Origin: Euperipatoides rowelli
Lineage: Eukaryota > Onychophora > Udeonychophora > Euonychophora > Peripatopsidae
DNA: 13,019 bases
Assembly (NCBI GenBank): GCA_003024985.2
Contig: PXIH01S0004962.1
Strand: one strand, 5' to 3'
Numbering within the stretch: the first letter of the stretch is position 1; the number at the start of each line of letters is the position of its first letter. Positions 9,345 through 13,019 of this stretch are shown piece by piece. The notes under the pieces were generated by a model, which saw only the letters and a list, made by a program, of their open reading frames with translations, was not told where the DNA came from and ran no database searches. The translations under genes were made by a program, and so were the position numbers.

Positions 9345-10178
9345 TTAACAATCCGAGTTTGAGTCTAATAAACCTTTTCTCGATGCCAGTTCTAGAGCTT
9401 TGCGCCTACAACGGCATCCGGGATAATGATATCGGGAATAACATGCAGTGCATAATTTCAAACAACCCTTCATGGGCCAGTAACACCATAAACAAGGTAA
9501 AAACAATGCAACACTTCCCATGCAGCCCCACCGTAAGCAACGCCGATGCGGACTACATGAGCACGGATCGTCTGCACAAGCAACATCATTATCTAAATCG
9601 TAGTCTTTTGCACAATGATAAAAAACTCCTTTAATACAACAAACACAAGTACAATAATCCAGAGTTGTTTCAGCAGAACATAAACATTTATCATTACAAA
9701 TCCACTTTGAAGGTAATGGACGCGGTGTGGTGCAGGCATCACATTTGCACCGTCCACACTCTTGACAAATTATCGAGTCCCTATGACTCTCCGTAGAATC
9801 ACCACTATCGGATTGTTGCTCTTTTTTAAGTGAAATACTTGGCTGAGACGTTATGATGGGTACCTGCGAACTTCGCGAAGTCGTTGTTAAACTGCTTATT
9901 TGAGACGATTCTCGAAGCAAACTAGGCCTATGTTCCCTATTTAACGTTAAATCCTCTGCTGTCCCGCTAGCATTCCTAGGTTTTCCCTTAGGAATGGGGA
10001 GCTTCGGTGTATCTATATATTCATTTAGGGCTCGAGCACTTCCAGGCCGAGGTTGATCTAATGTTATGAAATCCCTTCGTGCCGGTGAAGGCGGTGACTG
10101 ACTACGAGCAGTGACCGCCAGTCTCGAAGCAGCTGAAGCACTGACGCGACGAAGAGCTTCTCCGCCATTTTGGGCCAT
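9345..10178 (-). CDS. spry: Sprouty homologue, RTK/Ras/ERK feedback antagonist (277 aa, single coding exon)
   Basis: Sprouty proteins are membrane-associated intracellular inhibitors of FGF/EGF receptor signalling to Ras and ERK. Numbering from the ATG at 10178-10176: residues 1-40 are Ala/Ser/Arg-rich; LDQPRP near 40-45 precedes NEYIDTP, whose Tyr54 matches the Cbl/SH2-binding tyrosine of vertebrate Sproutys (NEYTEGP). Residues about 91-110 form a Ser/Thr-rich stretch ([10 protein letters not shown]), and SDSGDST lies at about 123-129. The Sprouty domain runs from Cys138 to Cys257 with 25 cysteines, including [48 protein letters not shown] and GCLKLC. Length is slightly below the roughly 290-320 aa of vertebrate members. 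The tail ends NSDC and lacks the C-terminal proline motif of vertebrate SPRY2. A reading from 10190 starts with TTG immediately after in-frame TGA (10193-10191), so I chose the ATG. Position -3 is T and +4 is G, a mediocre start context. Stop is TAA. Identity is near certain; orthology to one vertebrate paralogue is not claimed. Confidence 0.97.
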   Translation of the reverse strand: MAQNGGEALRRVSASAASRLAVTARSQSPPSPARRDFITLDQPRPGSARALNEYIDTPKLPIPKGKPRNASGTAEDLTLNREHRPSLLRESSQISSLTTTSRSSQVPIITSQPSISLKKEQQSDSGDSTESHRDSIICQECGRCKCDACTTPRPLPSKWICNDKCLCSAETTLDYCTCVCCIKGVFYHCAKDYDLDNDVACADDPCSCSPHRRCLRWGCMGSVALFLPCLWCYWPMKGCLKLCTACYSRYHYPGCRCRRKALELASRKGLLDSNSDC

Positions 10179-10330
10179 GTAGACTCCCAATCAACGTTAT
10201 TCAATACAATATCATACAAGCTCAGACATTTTGCAGCTTCCTTTTTTCAACGATTTTCATGAAAAAATAATCCTCAAAGTCAACTTCAAGCTTAATTAGA
10301 TCCTATTCTGATTTCAAAAGAATATAATTA
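10179..10330 (-). other. candidate second 5' leader segment, upstream of the Sprouty ATG
   Basis: If splicing uses the acceptor ending at 10331, this is the untranslated start of the coding exon. It has no ATG from 10330 to 10261 and then three short upstream ORFs. An in-frame TGA at 10193-10191 closes the Sprouty frame upstream of its ATG. A weaker acceptor-like GGGAG at about 10184 would remove all upstream ORFs if used instead. Confidence 0.4.
10201..10260 (-). promoter_or_regulatory. three chained upstream ORFs before the Sprouty start
   Basis: Reading the minus strand: uORF1 is 10260-10222 (12 codons plus TGA), uORF2 is 10229-10212 (5 codons plus TGA) and uORF3 is 10215-10201 (4 codons plus TGA). 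uORF2 begins inside uORF1, and the stop of uORF2 overlaps the ATG of uORF3 as ATGA. uORF2 has A at -3, a better context than the main start. The last stop lies 22 nt before the Sprouty ATG. uORFs can lower translation of the main frame; that effect here is inference and depends on the leader reaching 10260. Confidence 0.4.
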
Positions 10331-10475
10331 CTGTATTAGGAAAACATTGGGACGGAGCAAGTTATTAGAACTTGCATGTAAATCACTTGAGCTAGTTTGT
10401 GATAAAAATAAACGTGGGCTTACACATTACATTGAGAGCGGACAGGAAATCAGACTGACGTAGCTGAAGCCTAGA

Positions 10476-10544
10476 ATGGCACCAAGTGGAACGAAATTCG
10501 CCATGTTCCTCTGTCTATTTTTATTCGTTTACATGATAGCCTGA
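10476..10544 (+). other. possible 22-codon hydrophobic microprotein ORF, antisense to the Sprouty 5' region
   Basis: This ATG-started plus-strand ORF has a favourable start context (AGAATGG). It begins MAPSGTK and continues into a run of Phe, Leu, Met, Val and Tyr (AMFLCLFLFVYMIA) before TGA. It resembles a signal-anchor or a single membrane segment. ORFs this short arise often by chance, and no conservation or transcript evidence is available, so this is only a candidate. It could reflect a divergent transcript from the Sprouty promoter region. Confidence 0.15.
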
Positions 10545-10846
10545 AGTTAAGGTCTATGAATATCGCTGATCGATGAAACAAGGATGAAGGTAGCCAAGTA
10601 GGTCGACAATTCAAATCTATGACGTTTTTATGAATGGGTGACACGTAGTGAATGAATTCTAAAATTACACAACTAGCTACGTTTCCATCTCACCTAGCTC
10701 TCATCTAGCGCCGTAAATTAAACACCCACGCTCTAAATAATAACCACTGAACATTGGTTAGAAACGAAAATAAAGCGAAGATTCGCGTGATTTTTTAAAA
10801 AGGTCGAACTGGCCGCCTACCACCGTCCCTGGTGATCAATGAGTTG

Positions 10847-10856
10847 CCAAATATGG
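10847..10856. promoter_or_regulatory. CArG box (candidate SRF site)
   Basis: The sequence CCAAATATGG is a perfect CC(A/T)6GG element, bound by serum response factor in animals. It sits in a near-symmetric TTGCC-AAATAT-GGCAA context, about 670 bp upstream of the Sprouty ATG. An ETS-type core is about 44 bp away. Binding and function are inferred. Confidence 0.4.
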
Positions 10857-10877
10857 CAAAGCTGTTGTAATTTGACA

Positions 10878-10928
10878 CTCAAATCTGACCTCCCCTGGGA
10901 CTTCCTGCGCAGTCCATTCAGATTTGAG
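10878..10928. promoter_or_regulatory. ETS-type site enclosed by an 11-bp perfect inverted repeat
   Basis: CTCAAATCTGA (10878-10888) and TCAGATTTGAG (10918-10928) are exact reverse complements separated by 29 bp. The spacer contains ACTTCCTG (10900-10907), which reads CAGGAAGT on the minus strand, a good ETS-factor match. A further AGATTTG...AAATCT pair follows at about 10932-10947. The patch is locally GC-richer than its surroundings. With the CArG box next to it, it is a candidate ERK-responsive element. Confidence 0.4.
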
Positions 10929-11318
10929 GAAAGATTTGTTAAATCTCATTAAAATAGTGTCTATAATTTATTGAATTTAATCAAATGAGTGGGTTTTTTA
11001 ATAATTTTTAATTGTTTAAACATTATTTGTTTTTATTTTTACAAAACAAATAATATATTATAAGCAAAGAAGAAAAAAAAATACCCATCCTACAACCTAC
11101 ACACCTTTTTAAATTTTAATTTTGGCCAAAATGATGTGCTCCATCAACTCAATATGACAGCACAAAACAAAAAGGTCAGCGACATTTTCTCCCGCCAAAA
11201 CTTCTCTGAAGATCTTCTATACTGCTTGTAAACTAAAAATACTAGAAAACCATTTAGTTTACCCAGCTAAAATCTTACTGAATAATTGAAAACGAATCAG
11301 GCATCTAATTAAACATAC

Positions 11319-11440
11319 CTGTTTGCACGGATGTCGCCTTTCAAGTACAAGTCTGATTCTGATATGCAACTGGCACACCTTAAGCTTTGAGGCTCGGCCT
11401 GTCGCTCGTTTATCTCCACCTTGGAATAATGGCGTGTGAT
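11319..11440 (-). other. candidate 5' untranslated first exon of the Sprouty gene (right boundary approximate)
   Basis: On the minus strand this GC-richer patch ends in GCAAACAG|GTATGTTT, a strong splice-donor match, with the exon's last base at 11319. The patch contains no ATG on the minus strand, as expected for a leader exon. Vertebrate Sprouty genes commonly have a non-coding first exon and the whole reading frame in a later exon, so the arrangement fits the family. The transcription start is not visible; 11440 is only where base composition becomes AT-rich again. It could instead belong to another minus-strand transcript. Confidence 0.4.
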
Positions 11441-11870
11441 TAGGCTTGTTGATAATTTTTTTGTTTTAATATGTCATTTCATTATGAAGTTTTGTGTACC
11501 GGTAGGCTATAAAATTTGAATTATGCTGATGATTTATGTATACAACTTCTATTATTATCTATAGGCTAAACTAAAATTTTAATTCATTATTAGAATTAAA
11601 AAATTTTTGAAAGTAAATCGAAGTTTTTATTTATAATTATTAGTTTCAAAAGTGGACGACAGACACGCCTCTCAATTTGTTGGCACAATCGCTAAGCTAG
11701 AGATATTAGGATTCTCTTGAAAACCAATTCTTTGTTCAATGACGTAACTCGAGATAATAACCTTTTCATTTATCGGTATTTACTTTGACTGTTGCTGTTT
11801 ATTCTCAGTCTTAACCTTAATTGTGCTTCTTGTCAACTACTTTTAATGTTGAATTTGCAATGGCTTGTCG

Positions 11871-11990
11871 CTTCCGGCCAAAAAAGAGAAAATCCCATCA
11901 AGCACACTAGTAATAAGCGGCAGGGCGCCGCTTTTTCTTATTCTCCTCCTCTTCTTTTTAGTTGAATTTCTTCAATTGAGCGCATGCTCA
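11871..11990. promoter_or_regulatory. CpG-containing island with ETS, hairpin, pyrimidine-tract and NRF1-like motifs
   Basis: CTTCCGG (11871-11877) is an ETS core on the minus strand. AAGCGGC and GCCGCTT (11915-11921 and 11927-11933) form a 7-bp stem with a 5-nt loop, followed by five T. A pyrimidine tract ending in TTTTTAG (to 11960) resembles a plus-strand splice acceptor. GCGCATGC (11980-11987) resembles an NRF1 half-site. It lies upstream of the inferred Sprouty first exon and may be a distal promoter or enhancer, or part of an unseen neighbouring gene. Confidence 0.25.
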
Positions 11991-12093
11991 TACTCTAGTT
12001 TTGTGTTCTGCATTGAGTAGTTGAAGTTGAATGCAGACATTTCAAAAATGACTGCCATTCACATGTAGTAAAACGGTTATTGCAGCTCAATTC

Positions 12094-12116
12094 TTTTTTT
12101 TTTTTAAAAAAAAAAA
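12094..12116. repeat. T12-A11 self-complementary tract
   Basis: Twelve T are followed directly by eleven A. Similar T-to-A junctions occur at 8648-8664 (T8A9) and 12455-12477 (T9A14). They are low-complexity tracts that can fold back on themselves. Confidence 0.8.
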
Positions 12117-12454
12117 CTAGGCTATTCATGTATTATAAATTAACTTAATGTTACTCCCAAATTTTCACACGTGACACGTTACTGCGTAATCTGTATTTAT
12201 ATTGATGCTTTAAACATTTCCGTCAATAAGGGAATTACTGCTGCACACTTCATTGATAAAATAATTTGATGTTTTGGATTCGATCCCTAACTCACATGCA
12301 AAGAAACTGAAATTAAAATAGGCTATTGATTTTTAGATTTAATATAAACTCGCATTTAGTTTACCACAATTTGCACTCAGAATTTTTGTTATATAAATTT
12401 ATGTTTAATTAAAGTAGATGGGTGTGACACACTGAATACTAAAAACAATGAAAC

Positions 12455-12477
12455 TTTTTTTTTAAAAAAAAAAAAAA
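12455..12477. repeat. T9-A14 self-complementary tract
   Basis: Nine T are followed directly by fourteen A, the same arrangement as at 12094-12116. Confidence 0.8.
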
Positions 12478-13019
12478 CATTTAATTCTCAAAGCCTCAGT
12501 TGCTCATTAAACAAATTTGGTTGGACCACATGACTTCCGCTGTTTCGTTCCTTCCCAAAATATTTATAAATCTTTTATTTGTCGTTTTTCTAACTTCAAA
12601 TAAGCCGACTGAGACTTTCCTTCTACATTAATCCGCCTTACCATAAACGTTGCCAACCAAGTGCATCCCGCTTTTCAACTGTGGAAATGGGGGAAATCTA
12701 ATCACGATTTTACATCCTGATGTTTTCTTTCATTTTTTTTTTTTTTTTTAAAGAACAGTATACTATACTATATGTTAATAATTAAATGTTCTATTGTCTA
12801 ACTTATAAATGAGTTAAAAATAAATTAGCTACTATAGACTAAATTAAACAGTAAAACAATTACAGTTAATGAAGACATTGAAATCTGTCGGATAGCTACT
12901 GTACTAACAGACTTCCAGTTGACCCAGTAAAAAAAAAAAAAAAAATTATTTTATACATACACTCATACAGTATAAGTAGGTTTAATATGATCTGTAATAA
13001 AGCATATTATAAAGTATAG

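Larger units (their letters stand above)
10331..11318 (-). other. candidate Sprouty 5'UTR intron
   Basis: This span lies between the donor at 11318 (GTATGT) and the best acceptor candidate, TTTTCCTAATACAG, ending at 10331. Branch-point-like CTAAT words lie near 10370 and 10338. A second acceptor candidate (TTTTGAAATCAG) ends at 10308. The span has no long reading frame on either strand. It holds the CArG/ETS cluster at 10847-10928, a CRE-like TGACGTA at 10456-10462, and a plus-strand 22-codon ORF at 10476-10544. The intron is inferred only from splice-site matches. Confidence 0.35.
11441..13019. other. intergenic DNA upstream of Sprouty, no gene seen
   Basis: No supported reading frame. It contains a CRE-like TGACGTAA (about 11742-11749), the motif island at 11871-11990, an E-box plus ETS pair CACATGACTTCCGC (12527-12540), T17 (12733-12749), A17 (12929-12945) and T/A palindromic tracts. 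Confidence 0.5.

Noticed and set aside
9359-9634. 91-codon plus-strand frame opposite Sprouty
   Set aside because: It lies wholly antisense to the conserved cysteine-rich coding sequence, starts with a non-ATG codon and has no recognisable domain; it is a shadow frame.
10179-10190. Four extra codons at the Sprouty N-terminus (frame opening at 10190)
   Set aside because: The first codon is TTG, directly preceded by in-frame TGA. An animal gene would be expected to start at the ATG at 10178-10176.
12270-12300. GGATTCGATCC resembling a tRNA B-box
   Set aside because: No A-box, acceptor stem or anticodon arm can be drawn around it.
1-13019. CRISPR arrays, operons, bacterial promoters or ribosome binding sites
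   Set aside because: The animal-specific gene family, splice-site signals and base composition indicate eukaryotic nuclear DNA. No regularly spaced repeats were seen.

Overview
The window looks like nuclear DNA of an invertebrate animal. It is very AT-rich, full of A and T homopolymer runs, and gene-poor. The one clear gene has a eukaryotic layout and belongs to an animal-only family. The species cannot be named from the sequence. The short words TAGGCTA and TAGGCCTA recur unusually often and may help place the genome.

The gene is a Sprouty homologue on the minus strand. Its 277-codon coding exon (9345-10178) has no introns. It encodes the N-terminal tyrosine motif (NEYIDTP), a serine/threonine-rich linker, and the 25-cysteine C-terminal domain that defines Sprouty proteins. 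These are feedback antagonists of receptor tyrosine kinase/Ras/ERK signalling. A longer reading from 10190 begins with TTG and follows directly on an in-frame TGA, so the ATG at 10178-10176 is the likely start.

Upstream of the gene (to the right) I infer, without transcript data, an ATG-free 5' leader exon ending at a strong splice donor (CAG|GTATGT, 11319/11318). About 1 kb of intron would follow, with an acceptor near 10331. The second leader segment would carry three chained short upstream ORFs that all end before the main ATG. The candidate intron holds a perfect CArG box (10847-10856) and an ETS-type site inside an 11-bp inverted repeat (10878-10928). Such sites would fit ERK-dependent feedback control of this gene.

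The left two thirds (1 to about 9000) is mostly non-coding. It contains one well-delimited mobile element, a 765-bp non-autonomous hAT-type transposon (2647-3411), with 14/15 matching terminal inverted repeats and a perfect 8-bp target-site duplication. It also holds several inverted and tandem repeats, and two minus-strand islands that could be exons or fragments (1229-1411 and 7360-7469). From 11441 to the right end no gene is evident, only a CpG-containing island (11871-11990) and T/A tracts.

I found no convincing new biological system. The most interesting leads are the Sprouty regulatory architecture, the delimited hAT element, and the short AATAAA-associated reading frame near 7400.
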